Assembly (NCBI GenBank): GCA_012517965.1
Contig: JAAYTZ010000117.1
Location: 1-43,605, forward strand
From: Propionibacterium sp.
Lineage (GTDB): Bacteria > Actinomycetota > Actinomycetes > Propionibacteriales > Propionibacteriaceae
Direction of reading: 5' to 3'
Length of the DNA: 43,605 bases
The position numbers and the translations under genes are program-made. Position 1 is the first letter of the stretch, and each line of letters begins with the position of its first letter. The notes under the pieces were generated by a model, which did not search any database, was not told the DNA's origin, and saw nothing but the letters and a program-made list of their open reading frames with translations. Shown piece after piece: positions 1 through 7,690 of the stretch.

Positions 1-181
1 CGGCGAACTCCTTGGCCTTCTCGGCGGCCTCGCCCGCCGCGTGCCCGACCTGCGCGCCGAACTCCTTGGCCTTCTCGACGATGTCGTCGAGGAAGTTGCC
101 GACGTCCTGGTTGCCCGTGAGCCCGGCGAGGGCCTCCTTCGCCTTCGCGACAGCTTCGTTGAGCGATTCCTCGATACCCAT
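1..181 (-). CDS. Small Ala/Lys/Glu-rich helical protein, C-terminus cut off by window edge
   Basis: The visible 60 residues begin MGIEESLNEAVAKAKEAL and carry a repeated EKAKEF(G/A) motif separated by an Ala/Gly stretch. This is the pattern of an amphipathic helix or LEA-like protein. The start at 181 is chosen because AAGGAG lies 6 nt upstream; an in-frame ATG two codons earlier abuts that Shine-Dalgarno directly and is unlikely to be used. No signal peptide or membrane segment is visible. The small actinobacterial 'antitoxin' proteins of the MT0933 type have a similar composition, but I cannot place it in that family from 60 residues. The gene is downstream of its own promoter and separated by a terminator from the methyltransferase operon, so it is probably monocistronic in this direction. 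Function unknown. Confidence 0.6.
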   Translation of the reverse strand, partial: MGIEESLNEAVAKAKEALAGLTGNQDVGNFLDDIVEKAKEFGAQVGHAAGEAAEKAKEFA

Positions 182-234
182 GGGCATCTCCTTCGACAGG
201 GGGGCGGCCGGTCGCTCGCCCGTTCTCCGCGCCC

Positions 235-252
235 ACTCTACGACCGCGGTCG
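235..252 (-). promoter_or_regulatory. Probable -10 box with adjacent 12-bp palindrome
   Basis: On the minus strand TAGAGT (240 down to 235) fits the actinobacterial TANNNT -10 box and would drive the small helical protein. The perfect palindrome CGACCGCGGTCG (241-252) touches it on the upstream side and could be an operator. No good -35 is visible. The promoter role is inferred. Confidence 0.4.
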
Positions 253-330
253 GCTGCGGCGCCACCGTCACCGGTCGGGGCCGGGGGGACCATCAGCCCC
301 TGTCAACGTGCGGTCCGCGCCGCAGCGGCA

Positions 331-360
331 GGGCGGGCCCGGCCAATGCCGGGCCCGCCC
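331..360 (-). terminator. Strong hairpin terminator downstream of the methyltransferase operon
   Basis: There is a perfect 13-bp G+C stem (331-343 with 348-360) around the loop CAAT, ten bases past the methyltransferase stop codon. There is no T tract, as is usual in high-GC actinobacteria. Confidence 0.75.
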
Positions 361-369
361 TCGTGGCGT

Positions 370-987
370 TCAGTCGAGCCGGTTCTCGAAGCGCTCGTGG
401 TCGGTCACGGCGAACACCCGGAACCCCTTGGCGCTGGCCGTCCGGTCGCACCGCCAGCCCTCACCGACGAGCCAGCGTTGCAGCGAGTCCGCCCCGAGGT
501 TCCGCCCGACCACCAGCCGCGCCACGCCCCCCTCGGCGAGCCGCCCGAGCCAGGTCGTCAGCAGGGCGTGCAGGGCCTCCTTGCCGATGCGGATCGGCGG
601 ATTCGACCAGATCTCGTCGTAGCGCGCGTCGGGGTCCGCCTCCTCGGGCGTCAGGGCGTGCACGCGGTCGCCGACGCCGTGGGCGGCCGCGTTGACGCGG
701 GTGAGGGCGAGCGCGCGGGGGTTGACGTCGACGGCGTCCACCCGGGCCCCGGGGCAGGCGGTGGCCAGCGCGACCGCCAGCGGCCCGTAGCCACAGCCCA
801 GGTCGAGCAGCCGCCGGGCGTCCGGCCGCGGCGTGTGGGTCCGCAACAGGACGGCCGTGCCGAGGTCGAGGGCATCGGCGGAGAAGACGCCGTTGGCGGT
901 CGTGAACCGCCAGTCCGTCTCCCAGAAGCGGCACTCGATGGTGCGGCGATCCTCGGGCCCCGTCGGGGCGTGGAAGTAGTGACTCAC
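370..987 (-). CDS. Class I SAM-dependent methyltransferase, RsmC-like
   Basis: This 205-residue protein is a Rossmann-fold methyltransferase. It has the SAM-binding motif I LLDLGCGYGPLAVALA, an acidic residue after the second strand (VDAVDVN) and the motif IV NPPIR. NPP(I/F/Y) is typical of enzymes that methylate exocyclic amino groups of nucleobases. The small-domain length and the start SHYFHAPTGPEDRR fit actinobacterial proteins annotated as 16S rRNA (guanine-N2) methyltransferase RsmC-like; they are half the length of E. coli RsmC and lack its N-terminal pseudo-catalytic domain. The GTG start at 987 overlaps the truA stop by 4 nt (GTGA), so it is translationally coupled as the last gene of trmB-truA-this. 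The operon looks dedicated to RNA modification. The exact target base is not proven by sequence. Confidence 0.8.
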   Translation of the reverse strand: MSHYFHAPTGPEDRRTIECRFWETDWRFTTANGVFSADALDLGTAVLLRTHTPRPDARRLLDLGCGYGPLAVALATACPGARVDAVDVNPRALALTRVNAAAHGVGDRVHALTPEEADPDARYDEIWSNPPIRIGKEALHALLTTWLGRLAEGGVARLVVGRNLGADSLQRWLVGEGWRCDRTASAKGFRVFAVTDHERFENRLD

Positions 988-1841
988 GGCTGCTCCTTCG
1001 TCGGCGGCAACACGGGGGGCTCGCGAAGTGCCCGGGCCTCGGCCACCCGGGCCGCCAGCACTCCGTCGGGGGGGTAGCCGACCTCCTCGAGGACGAGCCC
1101 GTGCGGCGGCAGCACCGGCACGGCGCCCGCCCGCCCGGGCCGGTCCAGCAGGGACGCCGGCCAGGAGACCGGGCGCCGTCCCCGCCCCACGTCGACCAGG
1201 GCGCCGACGAGGGAGCGCACCATTGAGTGGCAAAACGCGTCGGCGCGCACCTCCACCTCGACGAGGTCCCCGCCCCAGAGGTCGGCGGTCCGGCGCGTCG
1301 TACAGTCCAGCAGAGTACGGATCGTGGTCGCCCCCTCCCGCCGCTTGCAGAAGGCGGCGAAGTCGTGCAGCCCGACCAGGGCGGCGCCGGCGGCGTCCAT
1401 CGCGGGGACGTCGAGGCCGCCCCGCACCCCGAGCACGTGGCCGCGGGTCAGCGGGTCGGGCGCCGGGGCGTCCGTGAGGCGATAGACGTAGCGGCGCCAG
1501 ACGGCCGCGAAGCGAGCGTCGAATCCCGGCGGCGCCACGGCGACCCGGCGCACGACGAGGTCGGCGGGCAGGGCGCGGGGCAACCGGCGTCCCAGCAGAC
1601 CGGCGAGGGCCTCGGCGTCTTCGCCGGGCAGGACGTCGAGGTGGACCACCTGCCCGCGGGCGTGCACGCCCGCGTCGGTGCGCCCGGCGCACGTCACGGC
1701 GACGGGACGCCGCAGCAGCCGCTCCAGCCACCCCTCCAACTCGCCCTGGACCGTGCGCAGGTCCGTCCGGCCCTGGGCGGCCCAGCCGTGGAAGCCCGCC
1801 CCGTCGTAGGCGAGATCGAGCCGCAGCCGGTCGCCCGTCAT
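984..1841 (-). CDS. truA: tRNA pseudouridine(38-40) synthase TruA
   Basis: TruA converts uridines 38, 39 and 40 of the tRNA anticodon arm to pseudouridine. The 285-residue product shows the N-terminal strand LDLAYDGAGFHGWAAQ, the catalytic-Asp motif CAGRTDAGVHARGQVVH (the Asp of GRTDAGVHA is the nucleophile in this family), the YVYRL segment and the C-terminal FCHSMVRSLVGALVDVGRG motif. Length is normal for actinobacteria. The ATG at 1841 overlaps the trmB stop (ATGA), and the stop overlaps the next gene's GTG. It is therefore the middle gene of a tightly coupled three-gene operon. In many actinobacteria truA follows the rplQ cluster; here it sits with trmB instead. Confidence 0.95.
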   Translation of the reverse strand: MTGDRLRLDLAYDGAGFHGWAAQGRTDLRTVQGELEGWLERLLRRPVAVTCAGRTDAGVHARGQVVHLDVLPGEDAEALAGLLGRRLPRALPADLVVRRVAVAPPGFDARFAAVWRRYVYRLTDAPAPDPLTRGHVLGVRGGLDVPAMDAAGAALVGLHDFAAFCKRREGATTIRTLLDCTTRRTADLWGGDLVEVEVRADAFCHSMVRSLVGALVDVGRGRRPVSWPASLLDRPGRAGAVPVLPPHGLVLEEVGYPPDGVLAARVAEARALREPPVLPPTKEQP

Positions 1842-2557
1842 GGCCGCCGCCGGTACGTGAGATCGCGGATCGTCCGCCCCGCGGCCAGGCCGCGTGCCTC
1901 GTACTTGGTGACCGGCCGTTCCGCCCAGCGGGGCGCCCAGCCGGCGTGCTCGTTCTCCAGCCCGGGGTGCGCGTCGAGGGTCGCGCGCATCCAGTCGGCG
2001 TAGTCGGGCCAGTCGGTCGCCAGGCGCCAGCGGCCGGACGCCCCGAGACGCGAGACCGCGAGGTCGGCCAGATCGGGGCCGACGAGGCGGCGCTTGTGGT
2101 GTCGGGCCTTGTGCCAGGGGTCGGGGAAGAACGTCCACAGTTCGTGCACGTGCCCGGGGCCGAACAGCCGCTCCAGGCCCTCCGCGCCGTTGGCGACGAC
2201 GAAGCGGACGTTCGGGACGCCGTGCCGGGCGGCCCGGGAGAGCGCCGAGGCGACCGCGGGCTCGAAGACCTCGAACGCCACGATGTCGAGTTCGGGGTGC
2301 CGCTCGGCGAGCGCGACCAGGGACTCGCCCCGCCCCGGGCCGATCTCGACGACCAGGGGGGCCGTGCGGCCGAACACGGCCGCCCAGTCCACGGCGGCGT
2401 CCGGGGCGATCGACGTCGACGTCTGGCGCGGCGGCACCGGCACCACCCAGCGGTCGGCCAGCGTGTCCCACGCCTTCCGCTGGCTGGCGTTCATGCGCGC
2501 CGAGCGTCGCACGTAGCTCACGACCTCGCGGTGGACGCGGTCAGGGTTCTTCGGCAC
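1838..2557 (-). CDS. trmB: tRNA (guanine(46)-N7)-methyltransferase TrmB
   Basis: TrmB places m7G at position 46 in the tRNA variable loop. The 239-residue protein contains the SAM site VVEIGPGRGESL, the acidic strand end VAFEVFEPAV, and the family signature ELWTFFPDPWHKARHHKRRLV, followed by TDWPDYADWM. These are the catalytic and tRNA-contacting blocks of TrmB. The GTG start at 2557 lies six bases after a TACCCT box and has no Shine-Dalgarno sequence, so the mRNA is probably leaderless. The N-terminal 35 residues are basic (DRVHREVVSYVRRSARM), as in other actinobacterial TrmB proteins. It is the first gene of the operon with truA and the RsmC-like gene. Confidence 0.95.
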   Translation of the reverse strand: MPKNPDRVHREVVSYVRRSARMNASQRKAWDTLADRWVVPVPPRQTSTSIAPDAAVDWAAVFGRTAPLVVEIGPGRGESLVALAERHPELDIVAFEVFEPAVASALSRAARHGVPNVRFVVANGAEGLERLFGPGHVHELWTFFPDPWHKARHHKRRLVGPDLADLAVSRLGASGRWRLATDWPDYADWMRATLDAHPGLENEHAGWAPRWAERPVTKYEARGLAAGRTIRDLTYRRRP

Positions 2558-2563
2558 CCCAGC

Positions 2564-2653
2564 AGGGTAGTGCGCGCCCAGGCTCTCCGCGAGGCGCGGA
2601 GATTTGCTGGCCGGCGGCCGCTTTTGCCGCAGATTCGGCCGGACCCCTAGCCT
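2564..2653. promoter_or_regulatory. Divergent promoters for trmB (-) and marC (+)
   Basis: On the minus strand TACCCT (2569-2564) is 6 nt from the trmB GTG. On the plus strand TTGCCG (2624-2629), an 18-bp spacer and TAGCCT (2648-2653) end 6 nt before the marC GTG. Both starts lack a Shine-Dalgarno sequence, which is consistent with leaderless transcripts. Confidence 0.6.
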
Positions 2654-2659
2654 GATCGC

Positions 2660-3259
2660 GTGGATCTTTACCTGTTCACCTCGACCCTGGTGACGCTGTT
2701 CGTCATCCTCGACCCGCCGGGGCTGCTCCCCGTGTTCCTGGGCCTGACGCGGCGCATGACCCGGAAGGAGCGCAACGCGTCCGCGCTGAACGCCTCGCTC
2801 GTGGGGGGCGGGGTGATCCTCCTGTTCGCGCTCTTCGGCCGGCAGCTCCTGGCCTACCTGCACGTGTCGATGCCGGCGCTCCAGCTCGCGGGCGGCCTGC
2901 TGCTGCTCCTGGTGGCGCTGGAACTCCTCCAGGGGAAGGCGACCGAGACCACCGAGCAGGGCACCAACGTCGCCATCGTCCCCCTCGGCATCCCGCTGCT
3001 GGCCGGGCCGGGGTCGATCGTCGCCATCATGCTCGCCGTGGACGACGCCGGCGACCCGGCCCGGCTGCTCGCCGTGGGGCTCGCCCTGGCCGCGGCCATG
3101 CTGCTGGTGTACCTGTTCCTCCGGTTCGCCGGGATCATCCACCGCGTCCTGGGCACGAGCGGGACGACGCTGGCCTCCCGCATCGCGGGCCTGCTGCTGG
3201 CCGGGATCGCGGTCCAGATGTCCGCCGACGGCGTGTTCGGCCTGATCGCGCTGTCCTGA
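2660..3259 (+). CDS. MarC family (UPF0056) integral membrane protein
   Basis: The 199-residue protein has about six hydrophobic segments and the family's characteristic stretches: FVILDPPGLLPVFLGLT near the N-terminus, the first half ending at ALELLQGK, and the second-half repeat PLGIPLLAGPGSI. MarC proteins (E. coli MarC, YchE, YhgN) lie in the cytoplasmic membrane; their transported substrate is not established, and the old link to multiple antibiotic resistance was not confirmed. The GTG at 2660 is taken as start because a well-formed promoter ends 6 nt upstream and the protein begins directly with TM1. It is transcribed alone, divergent from trmB and convergent with the EF-G-like gene across a shared terminator. 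Confidence 0.85.
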   Translation: MDLYLFTSTLVTLFVILDPPGLLPVFLGLTRRMTRKERNASALNASLVGGGVILLFALFGRQLLAYLHVSMPALQLAGGLLLLLVALELLQGKATETTEQGTNVAIVPLGIPLLAGPGSIVAIMLAVDDAGDPARLLAVGLALAAAMLLVYLFLRFAGIIHRVLGTSGTTLASRIAGLLLAGIAVQMSADGVFGLIALS

Positions 3260-3275
3260 CCGTCCAGGATGCGCA

Positions 3276-3304
3276 GCGGCCCCGGTCGCGAGGACCGGGG
3301 CCGC
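3276..3304. terminator. Bidirectional hairpin terminator between marC and the EF-G-like gene
   Basis: There is a perfect 12-bp stem (3276-3287 with 3293-3304) and a GCGAG loop. It lies 16 bp after the marC stop and 22 bp beyond the stop codon of the convergent EF-G-like gene, so it can serve both. Confidence 0.8.
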
Positions 3305-3326
3305 GGCGTCCAACCGGGGGAGCGGC

Positions 3327-5432
3327 CTACTTCTTGGCCGGCTCCTCCTTCTTGACGAACTTGTCGACCAGGTTGCCGGGCAGCATCTCGTAGCCGTCGA
3401 ATTCGCGCGTGAAGGTGCCGGTGCCGTGCGCGAGGCCGCGCAGGTCGATGGCGTAGCGCGCGAGCTCCAACTGCGGGATGCGGGCCCGGATGATCACCTT
3501 CGAGCCGTCGGAGTCGGAGCCCAGCATCTGGCCGCGCCGGCCGGAGATGTCGGTCATCACCGCCCCCATGTACTCCTCGCCGACCGTGATGGTGACCAGG
3601 TCGATCGGCTCCAGCAGGGCGACGATGTTCTTGTTGGACGCCGCCTCCTTGAGCGCCAGCTGGCCCGCGAGCTGGAAGGCCATGTCGGAGGAGTCCACCG
3701 AGTGCGCCTTGCCGTCGAACAGGGTGACGCGGATGTCGACCATCGGGTAGCCGGCGATGACGCCCTTCTCCATCTGGGCCCGGACGCCCTTCTCCACCGA
3801 CGGGATGAACTGGCGCGGCACGGCGCCCCCCACGACCTTGTCGACGAACTCGAAGCCGGCGCCGCGCTCGAGCGGCTCGATCTCGATGTTGCAGACGGCG
3901 TACTGCCCGTGGCCCCCGGACTGCTTGACGTGTCGGCCGAGGGCGGTCGTCTTGCCGGTGAACGTCTCGCGCAGCGCGATCTTGACGTCCTCCTGGGCGA
4001 CGTTGACGCCGTAGCGGTCCCTGAGCCGGTTGAGCAGCAGGTCGGCATGGGCCTGCCCGGTGGTCCAGAGCACGAGCTGGTCCTCCGCGCCGTGGGCGAG
4101 CCGCACGTTGGTGTCCTCGACGGCCAGCCGCTGCAGGGCGCCGGACAGCTTGTCCTCGTCGTTGCGGGTCGCGGCCCGGATCGCCAGCGGCAGCAGCGGC
4201 TCCGGCATCTTCCAGTTCGGGACTACCCCGGCGTTGTCGCGGGAGCTCAGGGTGTCGCCGGTCTCCGCGGTCGCCAGCTTGGGCAGCAGGACGATCTCGC
4301 CGGCCATGGCGGACGCCTTCGGCTTCAGTTCGGTGCCGACGGTCGCCTGGATGCTGCCGATGCGCTCGTCGTTGTCGTGGTCCGGGTGGGCCTCGTCGGC
4401 CTTGCCGAAGTGCGAGCGGTGCCCGGAGACGTGCACCGTGTCGTCGGTCTTGAGGGTGCCCGAGAAGACGCGCACCATCGACAGCCGGCCCGCGAAGGGG
4501 TCGGTCGTCGTCCGGATCACCTGGGCGACCAGCGGCGCCTTGGGGTCGGTGGGGGCCGGGCCGGTGTTCTCACCGGTGAGCCGGATGAAGTCGGGGTTCG
4601 GGTGCAGGCTGGGCGTCGGGAAGCCGTGCTCGATGAGCGACAGCAGCTCCTCGGTGCCGAGGCCGCTCGTGGCGACGACCGGCACGACCGGGAACAGGTT
4701 GGCGTGCGCCGTGGCCTTCATCAGGTCGTCCAGCAGGTAGTCGCGGCCCGGGTCCTCGCCCTCGAGGTACTTCTCCATCAGCTCGGCGTCGTCGGCCTCC
4801 TGGATCAGCCCCTCGATCAGCGGACCGCGGTGCATCTCGATGAGGTCGTCGTGCTCGCCGCCGGCCTCCCGCAGGACCGGCTCGCCGCCGCCGCTGTAGT
4901 CGCGGAACCGCCGCGACAGGACGCCCACGGTGCCGCTGATGCCCGAACCGGTGCCCACGGGGACGTGGGTGGGCAGGACGCCCTCGCCGAACGTGGCCTT
5001 CAACTGGTCCACCACCGCTTCGAAGTCGGTGTGGGCGGCGTCCAGCTTGGTCAGCGCGATGACGCGGGGCAGGTTGGCCTCGCGGCACTCCTCCCACAGC
5101 GCCTGGGCCATGCCGTCGATGCCGTCGGCGGCGACGACGAAGATCGCGGCGTCCGCGGCGCGGATGCCCGCGCGCAACTCGCCGACGAAGTCGGGGTGGC
5201 CGGGGGCGTCCAGCAGGTTGACGAGCGTGTCACCCGTCTCGAGCGAGGCCAGATAGAGCTGGGAGAGGCGCTCCGGATCGTCCTTTTCGCCTCTGTAGCC
5301 GGCGACGCGCGCCCGCAGCAACTGCTCGAACAGCGAGGTCTTGCCGGAACCTGCGTTGCCGATCAGCACCACGTTGCGCACATCGTCGGGGTTGGTCACC
5401 TGGAACTGTGCGTTGTTCACCTTCGAACTCAT
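3327..5432 (-). CDS. Elongation factor G-like protein (EF-G2 type)
   Basis: This 701-residue translational GTPase paralogue has the EF-G domain order: GTPase, domain II, then domains III-V ending in the EF-G C-terminal fold (EPIDLVTITVGEEYMGAVMTDISGRRGQM). The nucleotide site departs from true EF-G. The P-loop is GNAGSGKT (residues 25-32) rather than AHIDAGKT. The spacing to the G3 box DAPGH (75-79) is short and contains no RGIT switch-I motif. The G4 box is TKLD rather than NKxD. These are traits of the actinobacterial EF-G2 group (the M. smegmatis member was reported to lack ribosome-stimulated GTPase activity). Its role may be in ribosome protection or hibernation, but that is inference. 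It is monocistronic; CAGGGT lies 7 nt upstream of the ATG, possibly a leaderless promoter. The C-terminal tail KKEEPAKK is charged. Confidence 0.9.
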   Translation of the reverse strand: MSSKVNNAQFQVTNPDDVRNVVLIGNAGSGKTSLFEQLLRARVAGYRGEKDDPERLSQLYLASLETGDTLVNLLDAPGHPDFVGELRAGIRAADAAIFVVAADGIDGMAQALWEECREANLPRVIALTKLDAAHTDFEAVVDQLKATFGEGVLPTHVPVGTGSGISGTVGVLSRRFRDYSGGGEPVLREAGGEHDDLIEMHRGPLIEGLIQEADDAELMEKYLEGEDPGRDYLLDDLMKATAHANLFPVVPVVATSGLGTEELLSLIEHGFPTPSLHPNPDFIRLTGENTGPAPTDPKAPLVAQVIRTTTDPFAGRLSMVRVFSGTLKTDDTVHVSGHRSHFGKADEAHPDHDNDERIGSIQATVGTELKPKASAMAGEIVLLPKLATAETGDTLSSRDNAGVVPNWKMPEPLLPLAIRAATRNDEDKLSGALQRLAVEDTNVRLAHGAEDQLVLWTTGQAHADLLLNRLRDRYGVNVAQEDVKIALRETFTGKTTALGRHVKQSGGHGQYAVCNIEIEPLERGAGFEFVDKVVGGAVPRQFIPSVEKGVRAQMEKGVIAGYPMVDIRVTLFDGKAHSVDSSDMAFQLAGQLALKEAASNKNIVALLEPIDLVTITVGEEYMGAVMTDISGRRGQMLGSDSDGSKVIIRARIPQLELARYAIDLRGLAHGTGTFTREFDGYEMLPGNLVDKFVKKEEPAKK

Positions 5433-5561
5433 GGGGAATACCCTGCACCCCGACCCAAGGCGCCGCAAACGGTCTCGCGAGTTCGGGGAGGCGTCCCGGC
5501 CGCCCCGGAGCGGGGGCCGAGGGGACGCCACCGGCGGCCGGGTGCGGCGGTTCTCGACGTT

Positions 5562-5591
5562 TTGACCGGCCCCGTCCCCGACGGGTAATCT
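5562..5591 (+). promoter_or_regulatory. Promoter of rplM-rpsI
   Basis: TTGACC (5562-5567), an 18-bp spacer and TAATCT (5586-5591) give a strong vegetative sigma-factor promoter, predicting a leader of about 85 nt. The leader carries the perfect 14-bp palindrome GTGGCCCGGGCCAC (5624-5637), which could be part of an autoregulatory structure; that is speculation. The stretch 5433-5561 holds no recognisable gene. Confidence 0.75.
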
Positions 5592-5682
5592 AAAGCGCTG
5601 TTGCGCTCTGGCATGCCGCTGATGTGGCCCGGGCCACGCACCTACCGAAGTCAGCTCAACCAACGGAAGATGGTCACCGACC

Positions 5683-6126
5683 GTGTCTACGTACAGCCCT
5701 AAGCCTGGCGAGATCACCAGGAACTGGCACGTCATCGATGCCGAAGACGTCATCCTCGGCAAGCTCGCGGTTTCCTGCGCCACGCTGCTGCGCGGGAAGC
5801 ACAAGCCGACCTTCGCCCCGCACGTGGACGGCGGTGACTTCGTGATCGTCGTCAACGCATCGAAGATCGCGTTGACCGGCAACAAGGCCCAGACGAAGAT
5901 GGCCTACCGTCACTCCGGCACGCCCGGCGGGCTGCGGGCCGTGCCCTACGGCGAGTTGCTGGCCAAGGATCCCCGCAAGGCCGTCGAGCGTGCGGTCTGG
6001 GGCATGATGCCCAAGAACCGGCTCAGCCGGCAGCTCATGGGCAAGCTCAAGGTCTACGCCGGCCCCGAGCACCCGCACGCCGCCCAGAAGCCGCAGCCGT
6101 ACGTGATCACCCAGATCGCCCAGTAG
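5683..6126 (+). CDS. rplM: 50S ribosomal protein L13
   Basis: L13 is an early-assembly protein of the large subunit. The 147-residue sequence has the conserved core [16 protein letters not shown], the [18 protein letters not shown] block, [12 protein letters not shown] and the signature [22 protein letters not shown], ending in [13 protein letters not shown]. The GTG start at 5683 gives the normal actinobacterial N-terminus [18 protein letters not shown]. It is the first gene of the classical rplM-rpsI operon, followed by rpsI after 16 nt. Confidence 0.97.
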   Translation: MSTYSPKPGEITRNWHVIDAEDVILGKLAVSCATLLRGKHKPTFAPHVDGGDFVIVVNASKIALTGNKAQTKMAYRHSGTPGGLRAVPYGELLAKDPRKAVERAVWGMMPKNRLSRQLMGKLKVYAGPEHPHAAQKPQPYVITQIAQ

Positions 6127-6142
6127 TTCAAGGAAGCATTCA

Positions 6143-6664
6143 GTGACTGACACCGTCGAAACGACCGTCCCCGAGGACGAGATCACTCCTTTCGTTGACG
6201 AGCAGGAGCGCGAGATCGCGTACCGCTCCGAGGCCACCCCGTCCTCGGCCGCCCCGGGCAGCCGTCCGGCCGTCGTCGCTCCCGGCGCGGCGACCGGGCG
6301 CCGCAAGGAAGCCATCGCCCGCGTGCGGCTCGTCCCCGGTACCGGCCAGTTCCGGATCAACGGGCGCTCGCTGGAGGACTACTTCCCGAACAAGCTGCAC
6401 CAGCAGACCATCAACGAGCCGTTCGAGACCGCCGCGGTCATGGGCTCCTACGACGTGATCGCGAAGATCGTCGGCGGAGGGGTCACCGGCCAGGCCGGCG
6501 CGCTGCGGCTCGGCATCGCCCGGGCCCTCAACGCCGTGGACGCCGAGGCGTCCCGTCCGGCGCTGAAGAAGGCCGGGCTGCTGACGCGCGACGCCCGCGT
6601 CAAGGAGCGCAAGAAGGCCGGCCTCAAGAAGGCCCGCAAGGCCCCGCAGTACAGCAAGCGCTGA
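6143..6664 (+). CDS. rpsI: 30S ribosomal protein S9
   Basis: S9 binds the head of the small subunit, and its C-terminal tail reaches the P-site tRNA. The 173-residue protein has the ribosomal core from [19 protein letters not shown] to the invariant tail [11 protein letters not shown]. It also has an acidic/Pro-Ala N-terminal extension of about 50 residues, as seen in actinobacterial S9. The GTG at 6143 is preceded by AAGGAAG at 8-9 nt. Second gene of the rplM operon, closed by a strong hairpin 10 nt downstream. Confidence 0.97.
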   Translation: MTDTVETTVPEDEITPFVDEQEREIAYRSEATPSSAAPGSRPAVVAPGAATGRRKEAIARVRLVPGTGQFRINGRSLEDYFPNKLHQQTINEPFETAAVMGSYDVIAKIVGGGVTGQAGALRLGIARALNAVDAEASRPALKKAGLLTRDARVKERKKAGLKKARKAPQYSKR

Positions 6665-6673
6665 TTCTCGACA

Positions 6674-6714
6674 GCGCGACGGCCGTCCGGTTCCCGGGCG
6701 GCCGTCGCGCCGTT
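6674..6714 (+). terminator. Terminator of the rplM-rpsI operon
   Basis: There is a perfect 12-bp stem (6674-6685 with 6699-6710) with further G+C pairing inside the loop, followed by CGTT. Confidence 0.8.
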
Positions 6715-6801
6715 CCGGCACCCGCCGCGCGCCGCCGACCATCGGGGCGGTCCGCTGGGTAGGGTGCCGCCGTCAGGACGCATCTTCCCCGGAGGTCCTC
6801 C

Positions 6802-7680
6802 ATGTCCTTGAGCACCGCGCCGCGCGCACGCTCCGCAGCCCGAACCCTTCACCGTCCGGACGCCCGCCCGGCGGCCCCGGTCGCCCACCCGATCTCCCCG
6901 GTCAGCGTCCGGACGCCGTCGGCGCCGGCGGCGCCGACGGGTCGGCGCCGCCGCCGGCCCCCCGCCGAGCTGCGGATCACGCTGCCGCGCACCGCCGCCC
7001 TGACCGTCGGCGGACTGGCGTTCGGTGGCGCGACGGCCGCGCTCGCCGTCACCGGCCTGGCCGAGTTGGCATCCGTCGCGGTGTTCCCTCTGCTGCTGCC
7101 CGTGCTCCTGGCGGCCGCCGTGGTCGGGGTCGCCCGGCTCGAGTCGTGGGCGCCGCTCGCCTGGCAGGAGTGGCGCGGACCGCTCGGCTACGCCTCCGTG
7201 GCCCCGTGGGCGGTCCTGCAGTTCGCCGTGGCGGCGGTTCCGGAACTCGCCCTGCCGTGGTGGCTCCCGCCGGCCGCCGGCCTGCTGGTGGCGGCCCCGT
7301 TCCTGTGGTCGGCCGTCGGTCCCGCGCGGCTGCGGCCCCGGCTCCGGCCGCGACCCGACGCGCACGGCCGGCGCGGCGCCGTGCTCGCGGGGGTGGCGTT
7401 GTCGGTGCTGACCCTCTCGGTGGCGCGTCCCGGCCCCGGCGTCTTCGGCGTGGCGGCCCTGACCGTGCTGTTCGCCGTCGCGGCCCTGGCTCCCCGCGGG
7501 TTGGCGGACGCTGGCGCCACCTGGTCCGGGAAGCACTGGGCCGCGCTCACCTGGGGGGCGTGGGTCGCATGGGCCGCGGGTCCGCTGGCGGCCGGGGTGC
7601 CTGCGTTCGCGCATCCCGCCGGCCTGGCCGGGCTCGTGCTTGCCGCCGGGGCGCCGCTGCTGGTGGTCGGCCGCCGCTGA
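6802..7680 (+). CDS. Multi-pass membrane protein of unknown function
   Basis: I do not recognise the family. The 292-residue product starts with about 55 Pro/Ala/Arg-rich residues containing an RRRRRPP run, with no signal peptide. About eight hydrophobic segments follow between residue 63 and the C-terminus, rich in Ala, Val, Leu and Trp. No catalytic motif stands out. The start is secure: GGAGG at 6791-6795 is 6 nt before the ATG, and a TAGGGT -10-like box at 6760-6765 predicts a leader of about 30 nt. It is transcribed alone, after the rpsI terminator and convergent with coaA. The C-terminus ends in VVGRR on the cytoplasmic side if the segment count is right. Confidence 0.7.
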   Translation: MSLSTAPRARSAARTLHRPDARPAAPVAHPISPVSVRTPSAPAAPTGRRRRRPPAELRITLPRTAALTVGGLAFGGATAALAVTGLAELASVAVFPLLLPVLLAAAVVGVARLESWAPLAWQEWRGPLGYASVAPWAVLQFAVAAVPELALPWWLPPAAGLLVAAPFLWSAVGPARLRPRLRPRPDAHGRRGAVLAGVALSVLTLSVARPGPGVFGVAALTVLFAVAALAPRGLADAGATWSGKHWAALTWGAWVAWAAGPLAAGVPAFAHPAGLAGLVLAAGAPLLVVGRR

Positions 7681-7690
7681 GGGCGTCCGC

